Positions 27,845-39,770 of a DNA stretch of 64,000 nucleotides are shown here, one piece after another; the first letter of the stretch is position 1, and each line of letters starts with the position of its first letter. The translations under genes and the position numbers were made by a program. Origin of the DNA: Adiantum capillus-veneris (lineage: Eukaryota > Streptophyta > Polypodiopsida > Polypodiales > Pteridaceae). The notes beneath the pieces were generated by a model. That model ran no database searches. It saw nothing but the letters and a program-made list of their open reading frames with translations, and was not told where the DNA came from. The stretch is from the NCBI GenBank assembly GCA_014529385.2, contig CM043947.1, forward strand, positions 98,426,036 to 98,490,035. Reading direction: 5' to 3'.

Positions 27845-29451
27845 ATGGAGGCCATCAAGCCAGTTCGTAAGGAACCCTTGAACTTCACTTCAGACATTTC
27901 ACCGAAGCAGCACGTGAGCTCCCTGCTTGCTGTTCCAGCTGACAGAGATGGTGACTATTTTCTCCTATAGCATGCATTGTGTCAATTTGTACGTGTCTAT
28001 AGCCTTGAAACTGCAAAAATTCACCTATCTAACAGAAAAAGGACATCAATGTCAAGCTCACTTTTTGCATCTGTATGTGTGATCATGTTTGTACGATGAG
28101 TGTCGTGATCACTTTTGAGAACTGGATCCTCTAATGCAGTTATTTTGATCGCTTGTATGCTTGTACAGATCCACACAATTTCAACCAAATTTGCAACCCT
28201 AAGCATGAAGTTGATGATTGGGAGGCAGAAAGGAATTGGGACAATCGTGATGAAAAGGATTCCATCAGCTCAACATCTGGTGCCCCATACGAGAGCTTCA
28301 ACAGCTCTCTCATAGAAAATGAGAAATTGCAGGTTGCAAGTCTTGCATTTAGACATCTATATGGCATTGCTGTAGTCAGTACTCTGTATGGCATCTTTGT
28401 TGTGTTGCTCGATCTATATGTCTTGTTTTTTCTTGGCTAGTCAATTACCGAGTGTTTTGGCATGTTTGAAGATCATCAATCCCCTTTTAAAGCTGTCTGA
28501 CACAGACACATTTACTATGCTTACTGTAGACTGATACTTTTCTTGTAATTGGTGCAGAAAGCTTTGCCTCAGGAAAATGGTGGATGCAATATATTCTATG
28601 CTGCAGAAAATTATGAGAACACACTAGCCTCTTATACTAAAGCATTGGAGATTGCTTCAAAGCATGAGAGGAGTTTTGATGCCTTATGCCATTCAACTTC
28701 CTCTGCAGGTTTCTTCCAGCTGGTACGACTGTTACCTTTATTGGTGTGCCCATGTAAAGAGAGAAATTTTTGGGCACTAGAATACAAAGTGAAAGCTAAT
28801 AATAGCATTTAACTACTGAAGGAAGTTAGGCACATGATAATTTCCTTTCCAGCTTAACAAAAGAATCTAGAGCAAGCTGATATCACCAAGCACACCGATG
28901 CTGGCCATGATCTTTCATAACTAGGTATGTGAAAGCGGTAAAGCTTATTGGTAGGCTATGATGCTTATATCATGATGATAGGAGTGGGACAAGTTATTGT
29001 CATTATAAGCTTTGATGGCCATATTACGCTCATGCATTGAATTAATGGCCTCAAATATGGAAAAGAGTTTGTGTATTCTATCTTGAGCTCCTGTCCACAA
29101 GTCTTGACATGGGAAGTGCTTCTTCTTTGTCTCGATGGATATATAGAACAACCACATTTGGAAGAGGACCAAAGCGAGTATTTTGGTCCTTTGTTGGCGT
29201 TTGATACAAAATTGCAATTCCAGAGGAGGAAACTTCTTGATTGAAGCCAGAACATGCTGCGTGAAAGGTTTGTAAAAGGAGATTCAAGATGAGTTTGTGG
29301 GGAAAAGCATGGAATAATAATTGGCTGCAAGATGGACAAAGGGGCTGGAATGATGAACCCAATTGGATGCCCAGCAGGTGAGCCAGGCGATCAAGCATTT
29401 TGTTGGCAGGTTGTCATGCAGGAAGGGGAGGGCAGGGTGCACCAGGGCTTG

Positions 29452-29490
<39 letters not shown>

Positions 29491-30441
29491 CTCAAACAAG
29501 CCTGTAGGAGGAATGGTCTATGAGAGGAGTGCTTTTTGTGTTAGGAAGGGTCATATTACAGAGAGAGACAACATTGAGTGAGCATGTTATGTAAAAAATC
29601 TACTGGCACACTGTGTGCTACCCGTACTGGAGGCATTTTCTACTTGAGCCATATCCCACTTCTAGCTCCAACTATCTCCAAAAATCCATGACCTCTGAAA
29701 ATCTCACTTGTACAATGCGCTTGTTTAATGTTTTGCATTGTAGTCCCAAACAGTGAGCTGTTTATGCATTCTGAAATTACTTTAGGAGAACTTATAACAA
29801 GCTGTTCTTCGACCCCCTTCTTCAAGTGTCCCTTTTTTGGTTTTCTTAATCCTTATGAAAATTAGGAATTTGACTGTGTGTCCACCTCGAGAGAAGGATT
29901 GAACATCATGTATTTTTTTTCCTTCTGATTGTGGCTTGCACTGGAGTAAGTCCTACGCTGGTTCTGCAGTGTGATTATGATGGGGAAGATGAGTGTCTTG
30001 GTATCTCAGAAACCATGGGTGCTTCACCAAGTGCACCGCCTATGATGGGCTCTGTTAGCATTGATTCTGAAGATGAGTCCATTAGTGGTCCATCAGTATC
30101 ACAAGCAGGACCTCAAATTGATGAATCAATATTACACTCTGGAAGTCCAGTGAGGCTACAACAAAGTTTAAAAGGTGAAGCAGAGCAGATCACAGAAACA
30201 CGGTCTCCATGCGAACAAACAGGAAGGTGATGTGCTGCAATTACTTGTCAAGTCTTTATGCTAAAAAAACCTCATGTTTCCATAAGCCTTCTGGGAAGGA
30301 AGTCAGCAGATTTTGAGGGCCTGATAATATCCTGGGCCAATCTTTGTTCAGACACACTTGTGCAATGGAAGGTGACGAAGCAACTTCAATGAGCCATCAG
30401 ACAGTGACTCCGGCTGTTCAACATCCTCCACTTTGCCTCAG
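27845..30441 (+). other. Exons 1-5 of the gene (variable N-terminal part)
   Basis: Exon 1 27845-27950, exon 2 28169-28332, exon 3 28558-28708, exon 4 29947-30226, exon 5 30352-30441. Intron 3 (28709-29946) is the longest, 1238 bp, and holds a 37-G run. Exon 4 uses the acceptor CTGGAG at 29946, the one AG nearby that keeps the frame after exon 3. The encoded region is hydrophilic and rich in Asp, Glu and Ser. Confidence 0.7.
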
Positions 30442-33400
30442 GTTTTGATAGTTATCCCATTTCTCTCGCCAAGTAACTTTTACGTTGACTTTAAAAGTCT
30501 TCTATTCACAACACTTGAGGATTGCTTGGATTATCATTCACTTACTAAGAGCTTGATTTAAATATTCTTGCAGCCCTTCTCAAGATCGTGCCTCTATTCT
30601 TACCTTGATTGGATGTTTATTCTTCGTTCTAATTTTTTATTGAGAGTTTGATGTTTTAAGCTCTTTCAGCTGTGCCATTTCTTCTTTTTGCTTATTGTGA
30701 CTAGTCTTTGTGTTGATCTTCTCTTTGCATTAACAACCAACTTGCAAGCTTACTCTGATTTTGGCATATTTTGTGGATTAGTGGTCATGCAGCATGGCAG
30801 GTTCTCATTGCCTATGATGCTTGTGTACGGCTTTGCTTGCGAGCATGGGCAAAAGGGTGCATGGAAGCTCCGGACTTTCTACTCAACGAGTGCTTGTTAC
30901 TGCGAAACTCTTTTGGGTAGCTCACTCTGCTTTTTGAGAATAATGATCTTTAAATTGGTAGGTTGTAAACAAGTCACACAACGTCAATATGGCTTTTTAT
31001 GTAGTACAGGCTGCAACATCTCTTGCTGCAACCACAAGAAGACCCAGCTCAAAACAATTTAGACTCTGATAGTGGCACTGATGTTGCATCTATAAGCAAG
31101 CCTAAGGGAAATGCTGGAAGAATCAAAGTTCAAGGTAAAGTAAATCACTTGAGTTGTTCAGTTGTCTTGTACACAGGAGATGTGTGGTTGTTGTTCAATC
31201 AGTCATGGTATGCCTCATTAGACTTACTGATGATTCTACTGATTGAGTATGATTGGGTCTTTGAAAACAGTGAGAAAAATTCGCATTTTCCCCCGTCAGG
31301 CCGTGCAAGGGTACCCTTCTCTACATAGTCCTGCGTACATTCAAGCTGGAGCAAAGTATGTTCGTCAAATGTCAGATGTTGTGATAACAGGGGTGAAAAG
31401 CTTCTTAAATACAACCCTTGAGTTTCAAGGTGTGTGCTCTAATACCAGAGCTCATCAAACTCTCTCGTTAGAGCAGATTTTCAGGAGGAATTTTAGTGAT
31501 ACGTGTCTCTTTACTTGCATTTTTGCTCGCTATCCAGAAATGACTGCTGTTCATCACTGCTGGTCCTAACTTGTATCTCTATTGTTGGATTACAGAAATG
31601 TACTCATGCCTTCTATGGCTAAAAGGAGCATCAACTGAGGAGGGAGTGCTGGCATACCCTGGATCTGGTGACATGCATGTTTTGTAAGCTGATAAATGAA
31701 ACTTCAGATTTGCAACTTGTTTCAAGGTATTATCGTGTGATTTCCTGAAGAATCTTGTGGTGCAGCAATCTGGAGTCTTCTTCTGACAATTTATTGCTAG
31801 AAGTCCAAGACTCCAAAGGGCACGTTCATGGACAAGGCGTGGTGCAACTTTCATCGCTCTTTGATGATCAGGTTTGTAAGAAACTTCTCTTGTTCCTATG
31901 CAAGCTGCCTTCAATATAATTCATGATCGTAGATCTTCCTGCAGAATGATCGGGTGCGTTGGTGGCCTATTTTCAGTTATCTAGACCATGAGTGTGTAGG
32001 AAAGGTTCAACTTTTTATCAGATTTTCTGCAAATTTGAATGAAGACAGCTCCAAGAAGGTCTTTTATTAATTTCCAATGAACCACGTCCCTCCCATTTTT
32101 TGAACCCTTGCAGATTGTGAAAAAAATGCTTTGTCTGCTGTCACAGTGTGGTCCTGTTGGCGAGACTCTTGCCTACAATATTGTTTTGGAGGCTGCCATG
32201 CGATCTCAATTCTTTCAAAGGAGAAATTTAAGACTCCATGGAGCGTGGAAGTGGTTGTTGTCTGAGTTTGCCATCTTGTATGGAGTTTCCAATGCATACA
32301 CCAGTCTAAGGTAACAATGATCACAGCTGCAGTGATAGACGTACTGTGATACAATCTGGTTAGCATCAGATATGACTAGTTTGCATGTTACCTTTTACTT
32401 GTTTGGTGTAGATATCTGGCATGCACAATGGAAGTTGCCACTCCCACAGAAGACTGCCTTGTACTTATTCATGATCTATTGTCTCCTTTAATCATTGCTC
32501 AGAATGAAACGGTATTTACTAGACAGGAGGTACACTATTGATCTGCTCCCTCATTTTGAAGGGTTTTTTTTCTCCTTTGTCCAAGATCCTCACAGAGTAT
32601 CAGCTTGCAGAAGAGGATGCTCTCTGATGTCATCGAGCAAGTAGATCAGCTACTTGCTTGTGTTTTTGAAAATTACAAGTTTCTGGATGAGTCATCAGTT
32701 TCTGGCATATCAGATATGCTTGCTCTGTCAAACACCAACACAGCTCCAGCTCTTGTGCCGGCGGTGAAAATATTCACGCTTCTCCATGACATTCTTTCTG
32801 TTGAGGCTCAGAAAACCCTCTCTCATTATTTTCAGGTAGAGTTATGTGGTCTCATCTCAATTAATGGCGAGATCATGTGCATTTTTTAATTGGCTTAATC
32901 ATAGTAAAAATTTGAGGTATATTTACAGAGAGCAGCAAAGAAACGGTGCAGACGCCTCATGGCAGAATCTGATGAGTTTGTTAGTAGTAGCAATGAAGGA
33001 TTTCTAATGGACTCTATGACTACAACCATGGCATATTCCAAGTTGAAGGCTCTGTGCGTCAATATGTGCAATGAGGTTCAAGCAGACATAGAATTGCATA
33101 ATGAGCATATATTGCCGAGGTAAATCTTCTTTCCTTGGATTTGCATAAAAATTATAACAGAGATTGGTTCTACTTGGCTATTTTAAACAGCTTTTGGAAG
33201 AATTAGCTTTTCTGCTATTGGTTTTTTTTTTCTTTGGCTTCAAATGATCAGTCCAATTGTATCTTTTGCAGCTGCATTGATTTACCCAATATCACAGCAG
33301 ATGTATACTGCATGGAACTCTCTGAGAGGTTAAGAAATTTTCTCGTAGCTTGTCCTCCTTCTGGCCCATCCCCACATGTAGTGGAGCTTTTGATTGCGAC

Positions 33401-35142
33401 TGCTGATTTTCAACAAAAACTTACATCTTGGAAGATAAGGTGATTATTCAACAGATTCATCATTAATATAGCAGCCTCTGAACCTATGTGGGTGATAGTT
33501 ATGTCCTATCTTATTTATAACCAGCCCATCAAATGGTAGAGTGGATGCGAAGGACCTTTTTCACTTGTATGTAGTGTTATGGGTTCAAGAGAGGCGCCTT
33601 AGTCTGTTGGACTCTTGCAAGGCGGACAAGGTAAGGAGCAGTCAGGGCTTTTTTCACATAATTTCTCAGCCAAAAAGGATGTACATATCTCCATCATCTT
33701 AGAGCCTCCATAATACTTGTGTGCACTTCGTGCCGTGAGCTATCTAGAAACGTATGTTATGCGAGCACTCGGTGATTGTGACCTTGGCATGGCAGATGCG
33801 ATGGACATGTGTTACAACTCCAAATGGAACTTCTTCCTTTGTGGAGGAATTGTACGATCGGATCAAAGATACTTTGAGCGAGTATGACAGTTTGCTCAAT
33901 TTTTGGCCCGAGTATACGCTTACTTTGGAGGCTGTAAGTATATTTCAAATGTTTTCTTCTGGTTGTGGTAGTAAGCTTCTCTGCTTATAATCTGGGTTCT
34001 TTGCCAGGCAATGGCAGATGTTGAGACTGCTGTGGTTACAGCTTTGGAGAAGCAGTATGCAGATGCCCTAGCTCCTCTGAAAGATGTTATGGTAACTAAA
34101 AAGTTTACTCTTCAGTACATGCAAAAGCTGACAAGACGAAGATCGCTTACTTTGTACACCGTTCCAAACCAGGTGAGTCTGTTAAACTTTTTTGCTCATT
34201 AGGATACATGGTAGCCTTAAGCTTCCTCACCTGTTGAAGGCTTGGTGATCATTGCAGCTTGGAACGTTTCTGAACACCATCAAGAGGCTACTGGATACTT
34301 TACGTCCAAAGATCGATGTTCAGATAAAGAGTTGGGCAGCATGCATTTCAAATGTGACAGGAAACAAAATGGGCTATGGCGAGCGTTCTAATGAGGTCAC
34401 CATATTCTTAAGAGCAAAGTACAAGAACTTCATACAGGCCATTGTTGAAAAACTCTCAGATAATGTACCTTATTTTTTCGTTTGAGCCTCGCATTTGGTT
34501 GTCATTGATGCTCGTCTTATGGATTCATAAAATTGCAACTTCCAGGCTCGCTTGCAAGCAACCACCAAGCTTAAGAAAATACTTCAGGATACAAGAGAAG
34601 CAGGTGGGGAGACAGAAATACGTGACAGAATGCAGCCCCTGAATGTACAACTCTTGGAGACCATCACACGTTTGCATGATGTGTTTACTCCTAGAGTTTT
34701 TGTGGCCATTTGCCGTGGTTACTGGGACCGCATGGGTCAGGTTGTGAGCAGCTCAATCTTTTCATGAAAAAAGCACATTGTGGGATGCATGCAGTGTGAC
34801 TCATGGGATTTGTCTGAATGCTTTCAAGCTGCAGGAGGTGTTGCAATTTTTGGAGAATCGGAAAGAGAATCGGTTATGGTACAAAGGATTTTCTCATGCT
34901 CTCACGGTAAGGATGAAATACTTGCACGTCACTGTACGCAACCTCAACATTGGATTGACGGTTCTGTTTTATGGTCCTGACAGATTATCGATGACGTGTT
35001 TTCTTCTCAAATGCAAAAGCTTCAAGGCCATTGTCTCCAAGAGAAGGATCTGGATCCACCTCGGTCCATCATGGAAGCTCGCTCCATGCTTTCTAGAGAT
35101 GCTCCCAACTGCTTGGATTCGTCAAGCTACTTGTATTTTTAA
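27845..35142 (+). CDS. Plant-conserved protein of unknown function (At4g24610/At5g65440-like), 23 exons
   Basis: Joining 23 exons, all with GT-AG borders and compatible phases, gives 3459 nt, that is 1152 codons plus stop with no internal stop; the exon positions are in the three following entries. From memory of the Arabidopsis family, the match is clear from the AYDACVRLCLRAWA motif (exon 6) to the end, including LHDILSVEAQ (exon 14), CPPSGPSPHV (exon 16), WPEYTLTLEA (exon 18), TTKLKKILQD and GYWDRMGQ (exon 21) and PRSIMEARSML (exon 23). The N-terminal part is acidic and Ser-rich with SAPPMMGSVS, as in the family. I know of no established biochemical role and see no transmembrane segment or catalytic motif. 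The length agrees with the family (about 1150 residues). Weakest points: the start codon and exon 1, and the acceptor of exon 4. Upstream non-coding or coding exons remain possible. Confidence 0.85.
29454..29490. repeat. G homopolymer, about 37 bases, in intron 3
   Basis: An uninterrupted G run within the longest intron of the gene. Poly-Gly and poly-Pro frames over it are artefacts. Confidence 0.9.
30782..32529 (+). other. Exons 6-13 of the gene
   Basis: Exon 6 30782-30916, exon 7 31010-31134, exon 8 31271-31429, exon 9 31596-31683, exon 10 31766-31871, exon 11 31945-32058, exon 12 32114-32310, exon 13 32412-32529. The exon 7/8 junction encodes IKVQVRKIRI, matching the family, but a stretch that follows it in Arabidopsis (about 50-60 residues by memory) seems absent here. 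Confidence 0.82.
32611..35142 (+). other. Exons 14-23 of the gene (most conserved part)
   Basis: Exon 14 32611-32835, exon 15 32929-33119, exon 16 33272-33439, exon 17 33525-33630, exon 18 33796-33933, exon 19 34008-34172, exon 20 34258-34464, exon 21 34546-34740, exon 22 34835-34906, exon 23 34984-35142 with TAA at 35140-35142. Introns are 74-165 bp. Exons 14, 18, 19, 20, 21 and 22 are whole-codon exons. Confidence 0.88.
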
Positions 35143-35430
35143 TTTTGAGCTGTTTCCTTGACATCATTGTTTTGTTATTTCATTCTTTGACCAAAAAGCA
35201 TAACGAAAGCTGAGGCTGCTGAATCACCATCATTATTATGCCTATGAAGCTTTCATAAAGCAGAGGAGATCGTCTCCAAAACGGAAGCTTGAACTGGGTA
35301 ATGCCGAAGAGGTGAGTGTGTATGATTAGTATGACTTCTACCGTTCAGGAGCAATGTTAACTGTTGAGAAACTTTAGAACTCCCTAGCATGCTACCACAT
35401 TGTAAAGCTTAAGGCAATAAAACAAACAGT
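35143..35430 (+). terminator. Probable 3' UTR with polyadenylation signal
   Basis: AATAAA lies at 35416-35421, about 275 bp after the stop codon. A frame at about 35215-35312 reads YYAYEAFIKQRRSSPKRK, ends at a GT, and could be chance or an old exon. Confidence 0.45.
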
Positions 35431-35495
35431 TTCAGCATGTTCTCTTGTGGTCTTGTGCGGGCTTTCTTTGGCTGCCTTCTTTGAGAATTTCACCC
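35398..35495 (+). repeat. 3'-flank repeat, left copy
   Basis: CATTGTAAAGCTTAA.GCAATAAA followed by an AACAG, CTCTTGT and GGCTTT series recurs at 36122-36222. The copy includes the polyadenylation signal. Confidence 0.7.
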
Positions 35496-35696
35496 CCGCC
35501 CAGTCAGACTACTAACCATGGAGGAAATTGATGAGATTCGCCAACGACCGATGCTAGATCTCGTGATTCAGCTATCCCAACAAGCCGCCCATTTTTTTGC
35601 TTAGTTTTTACTTGACTCACATCAACCAGCTTAGGACCCCATAGTATATATCTTTGTTTTGTACTGTTGTTAGGTTATTTTGTTACTCTGACTTTG

Positions 35697-35918
35697 TATC
35701 AGATCCACCACTTCGTAACTTTCGGGTCTCATAGGTAATTATGACCTTTTGAAGACGTTAATATAACATTTCATTTCATTTCATTTCTCTCTCTATAGTA
35801 GTAGTATCTAGTTCTTTTGTACCCAGACATGGTATTAGATTCACCATTTTGTAACAGATTGGTCTCATAGGTCATTTTGGTCTTTTGAAGACGTTAATAT
35901 AACATTTCATTTCATTTC

Positions 35919-35958
<40 letters not shown>
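35697..35958 (+). repeat. Two-copy direct repeat ending in (TTTCA)n and CT tracts
   Basis: Units near 35697-35795 and 35832-35935 share GGTCTCATAGGT, CTTTTGAAGACGTTAATATA and ACATTTCATTTCATTTCATT. The second runs into a (CT)n tract (35922-35958). The tail resembles the 3' end of a non-LTR element, but this is inference. Confidence 0.75.
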
Positions 35959-35959
<1 letters not shown>

Positions 35960-36053
35960 ATATAGATTGGTTAGGCCATTTCCCTCTTGAATAACAGGTC
36001 TTGAGTTCAACTCCTTGTCGGCTAGATCTTTAAAGTCTCTTGCGACGTGAAAA

Positions 36054-36055
<2 letters not shown>

Positions 36056-36104
<49 letters not shown>

Positions 36105-36230
36105 CCTCTCTCTCTCTCTCTCATTGTAAAGCTTAATGCAATAAATCGAACAGTCTATCATGTCCATGTACGCTCTTGTACAGGCTTTTTATCCATCTCT
36201 TGGCTTCTCTATAGAAATCACAACCCCCCC

Positions 36231-36274
<44 letters not shown>
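36056..36274. repeat. CT microsatellites downstream of the gene
   Basis: Tracts at about 36056-36122 (with a CCCC interruption) and 36233-36274 flank the right copy of the 3'-flank repeat. Confidence 0.95.
36122..36222 (+). repeat. 3'-flank repeat, right copy
   Basis: Diverged copy of 35398-35495, about 720 bp downstream, with AATAAA kept. Confidence 0.7.
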
Positions 36275-36277
<3 letters not shown>

Positions 36278-36967
36278 GGGCGCAGTGGTTTGATGGTGTA
36301 TGCGTCTCTTGACAGTTATCCGAAGATTCTCTACCAAGGAGAAGCCATTCTCAGAACTTTCAGTTCGGTTTTGCAAGAAATCTTTTTTTGACATAGATAA
36401 CACGTACTTCTTTATGGATTTGGAAGCATTAGTGCCTTCACTTGGAAAGACCTTGAAAATATTACAAAGCTTTTTCTTTCAAACTCTTGTCACCCTATTA
36501 GCCAACCGAGGAGAAACCGTGTGCCTCGGAGGAGCTTTTAATTGAAGTTTCTCAACCAAGATACCGTGTCTCAAAGGAACTTTTAGTTCGAATTTGCAAG
36601 AAATCTATCTTTGACATGTAGGTAACACATGTACTACTTAATGGATTTGGAAGCATTAGAGCCTTCACTTGGAAAGAGCTTGAAAATGTTACAAAGCTTT
36701 TTCTTTCAAACTCTTGCCAAGTGAAGGCATAAACACCTGATGTGTGTCGGATCACTTCCTTGGGAGCCAAGAGCACGTAGAGAGTTGTGGTGTACATGAT
36801 AAAGATGTGCCAAAGGTCACCCTATTAGCCAACCAAGGAGAAACCTTGTGTCTCAAAGTAGCTTTCAGTTGAAATTTCTCAACCAAGAAGAAATTATGTG
36901 TCTCAGAAGAGCTTTCAGTTGTTCAAATTGCAAGAAATCTATCTTTGACATCTAGGAAACACATGTA

Positions 36968-38393
36968 TGTTGGAGAGGGGGAAAGGGGGACACACCCAAC
37001 ACAAACACAATGCCTCTTGTCCTTATCCCTTCCATTTTGGCCGCCCTGACTTCCCTCTCCTTGGCCTTTGAGTGCCCTTAACCTTAGCCTTTAACCTCCA
37101 CTGGCGGGCTCCTCTTCCTGCAGCAGCGGGACCCCTCCCCAATCAAGGCAATAACGATGTCGCTATCGGGGGGGGGGGGGGGGGGGGGGGGTTCAACCCC
37201 TTATCCTCAAAAAACTTAGGCCCTTGGCGGGCGCGAGCACCATCCCATACCTCTTGCCACTTCATCACCGAACCGCGCCACCGCGGGCGCCCTGCGCCGC
37301 TGGCCACTGCCGTCAAAACCACCAACAAACACCGCCACAGCAGCGCCCAACGCTAGCCACCATAGCCACGCTCAAGGGGAGCTCCCCTCACTCCTCTTGT
37401 GTACGCAGGGGAGAGGCCACACCTGCTATATATATCGCGGCTTCTCAGCTTTGCCTTGCGCATGTGGGTTATACCCTAGCCACGTGGCGGCTCCACAATG
37501 ACCAGCACCCCAAGGCCTTGAAAATAAACACCACCCCCTTTCTCAAGAAAAACTTTTTGTTTTCCCCCAACTTTGTCTGCTTGCCAACTAGCCCCTGATG
37601 GCCCATTTGCAAAGCTGTCGAACGCGGCAAAAAATTCATTGAACCGACTCCGCTTTCCCCAAACTTTGCTCCACCTCATGACTCTCTTAGCCCTCGGACC
37701 GAGGCTGCCAAAACACGATCAATTCATCTGCCATCAACTTTGAGCAAAGACACCCAGTTTTCTGACTTTCATATCTCCTTGCTCCGGACTTCGTTTGGCA
37801 TGCAGTCTCTTCCTGTTAGCTTCGTATGATGCACACCCTACTCTAGAACTTTGTCGAGGCTCAAAAGATGCCAGATGGCACATTCTCCAATGCAGTCAAG
37901 TGGGCTCAGACCCGGCCCCCAGAAAAACTTCAAATGATCATATCTTGCAAACCAGAGCTCCGATCCGCAATCCGAAAAGACGGGTAGGCTCCACGAATTG
38001 AGCTCTATACATCTATACCCCAAGTTCCACTTGGATCACCTGTACCCAGCTGCGCTATCCGGCAAGAATCTGAAAACCACCAAAGCTTCAACCTTTAATA
38101 ACTTGGTCTCCCGTAGCTCGGTTTGATGAGCCGTCTGGACATGTTCCTTCAGCACTTCGAGCTCTTCATTCCTGGACCTAAAGGCTGCACTTTGCATCTC
38201 CTTCACCTGCCACCCAAATTAGCCCCTCATGTAGCCTTCCCTGGCCTATAAACCGCATCATGCATACACTTCCGCTGCTACCTGCCGTCCCATGATTTTC
38301 CTAGCTGCTCCAATCCTTTGTCATGCTTCTGCTTGCCTGCATACATCTGCCCATGCCACCTTTTAGAGTCGACACACTTTGGTTGCACCAACG
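36968..38393. mobile_element. Insertion in the satellite, possible solo LTR
   Basis: The array text stops at ...ACACATGTA and resumes at TCTTTTTGGAT.GAAAGCATTAG, so about 1426 bp is inserted. The insert begins TGTTGG and ends CCAACG, nearly LTR-like ends. It has a possible TATA box (TATATATA near 37427) and is GC-rich with a run of 24 G (37168-37191). I see no target duplication and no coding domain. Confidence 0.45.
37168..37191. repeat. G homopolymer, about 24 bases
   Basis: An uninterrupted G run. Its true length may differ from the assembly. Confidence 0.9.
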
Positions 38394-38739
38394 TCTTTTT
38401 GGATCGAAAGCATTAGTGCCTCACTTGGAAAAAGAGATTGAAAATGTTACAAAGCTTTTTCTTTCAAACTTTTACCAAGTGAAGATATAAAAACCTTACG
38501 TGTCTCGGATCACTTCCTTGGGAGCCATGAGCAATGAGAGAGCTGTGGTGTACATGATAAAGATGTGCCAAAGGTCATCCTATTAGCCAACCAATGAGAA
38601 ACCATGTGTCTCAGAGGAGTTTTTAGTTGCTATCTTTGACATCTAGGTAACACATGTACTATTAGGCAAAGAAGCAAGGAAAGTGTCCATTTCATCTTCG
38701 TCATGCATAATCTTTGACTCCAGCTCTTTACAATGCAAT

Positions 38740-39129
38740 TTTAGCCTCATTGCGACTTGCATAAATACCAGTCAGAATATCCCAAGCGTGCTTTACAGAT
38801 TTGAATAAACAAATGTGAGGAGTAATAGTGCGCTTCACGGATAACACAATCAATGCATGAGCCTGGGCATCTTTAACATCCCAACGCACTTGCTTAGCCG
38901 TAGGCAAAACAGCTCTGACAGCAGTAACCTTGCCACCCAAACCTGCAACATTCTCAACATTGCTTGTATCCTCAGAACTAGGGCGTACATTAATGTCATG
39001 CACAACATTATAAACGCCCTTTGACACAAGAACATGTTGCATCATGTAAGCACACATTGGGTAATTGTCCCCATCCAATTTATCCTTAGTAGCAAACATC
39101 TTGAACACATCTGTGCTGTTGTCAGCCAT
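38740..39129 (-). pseudogene. gag: Copia-4 gag, N-terminal fragment
   Basis: It starts MADNSTDVFKMFATKDKL at 39129, continues with YPMCAYMMQHVLVSKGV and AWDILTGIYASRNEAKIAL, then loses frame near 38730 and ends at the array junction. Compared with the other copies it covers about the first 130 residues. Confidence 0.82.
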
Positions 39130-39541
39130 GGCGATTGCCTACACCTCGTGTGAAAACTACTCAAAAAGAAGATTAATGAAGCGGGACTAATGCGTGCTAT
39201 ATAGCATAACTCGAAGAAGACTGTCACGGACTTGTTATGCAGAAAATGACAATAACAAAAATTTGCATAAAATGAAAAATTGAATGCGCAATATTGCTTG
39301 TAGTGGAAACAAATGCCAAAATAAGCCCGAATGGAAAATGTGAGCAGACTAAGCTCTATGAGGTTATCCAAAGTATTTGTCAACCTGCTCATGCTCACCA
39401 AAGCTCATCAAAATCTACGAAAGTGAGCGGGCATGTGCTAGAGTTGCTGGCTACTAAGCTCGGTAGGACACAACCTGCTCTGATAATGCTAGCGATGTTG
39501 GCAACTAAGCTCGGGAGGACACAACTTGCTCTGATACCAAT

Positions 39542-39770
39542 TGTTGGAAATTGGGTCATAGGAAAGCAAACACAGTTTGGAGAAAACGAAGAAGCTCAAG
39601 GCACGCAACAAAGAGTATGTATTGCTTAGTGCATCATGAAAGATAAGATAGCACTAGAGTGATGGGCGTATATACAATGCACAAGGGAAAAAACCTCCTA
39701 GTGAGGAAAAAAATGCCCTTGCAGTCCTAAGTGTGTTCACACACATCACTATCACATATGTATGGTAACA
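39542..39770 (-). repeat. 5' LTR of copia-4
   Basis: A 229-bp TG...CA repeat homologous to 19799-20024. Satellite text resumes directly at 39771. Confidence 0.85.

Larger units (their letters stand above)
38662..39770 (-). mobile_element. Copia-4: 5' fragment of a copia element
   Basis: On the minus strand it has a 5' LTR (39542-39770), a primer site (39524-39539, TGGTATCAGAGCAAGT) and the N-terminal part of gag, then ends near 38662 against satellite text. A local duplication just inside the primer site (about 39430-39541) repeats the CTCTGATA and AGGACACAAC words. It belongs to the family of copia-1 to copia-3. Confidence 0.85.

Noticed and set aside
35215-35312. Extra coding exon after the stop codon of the gene
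   Set aside because: The joined frame already ends with TAA at 35140 after the conserved C-terminus. The downstream frame has no acceptor that would be needed without skipping exon 23.
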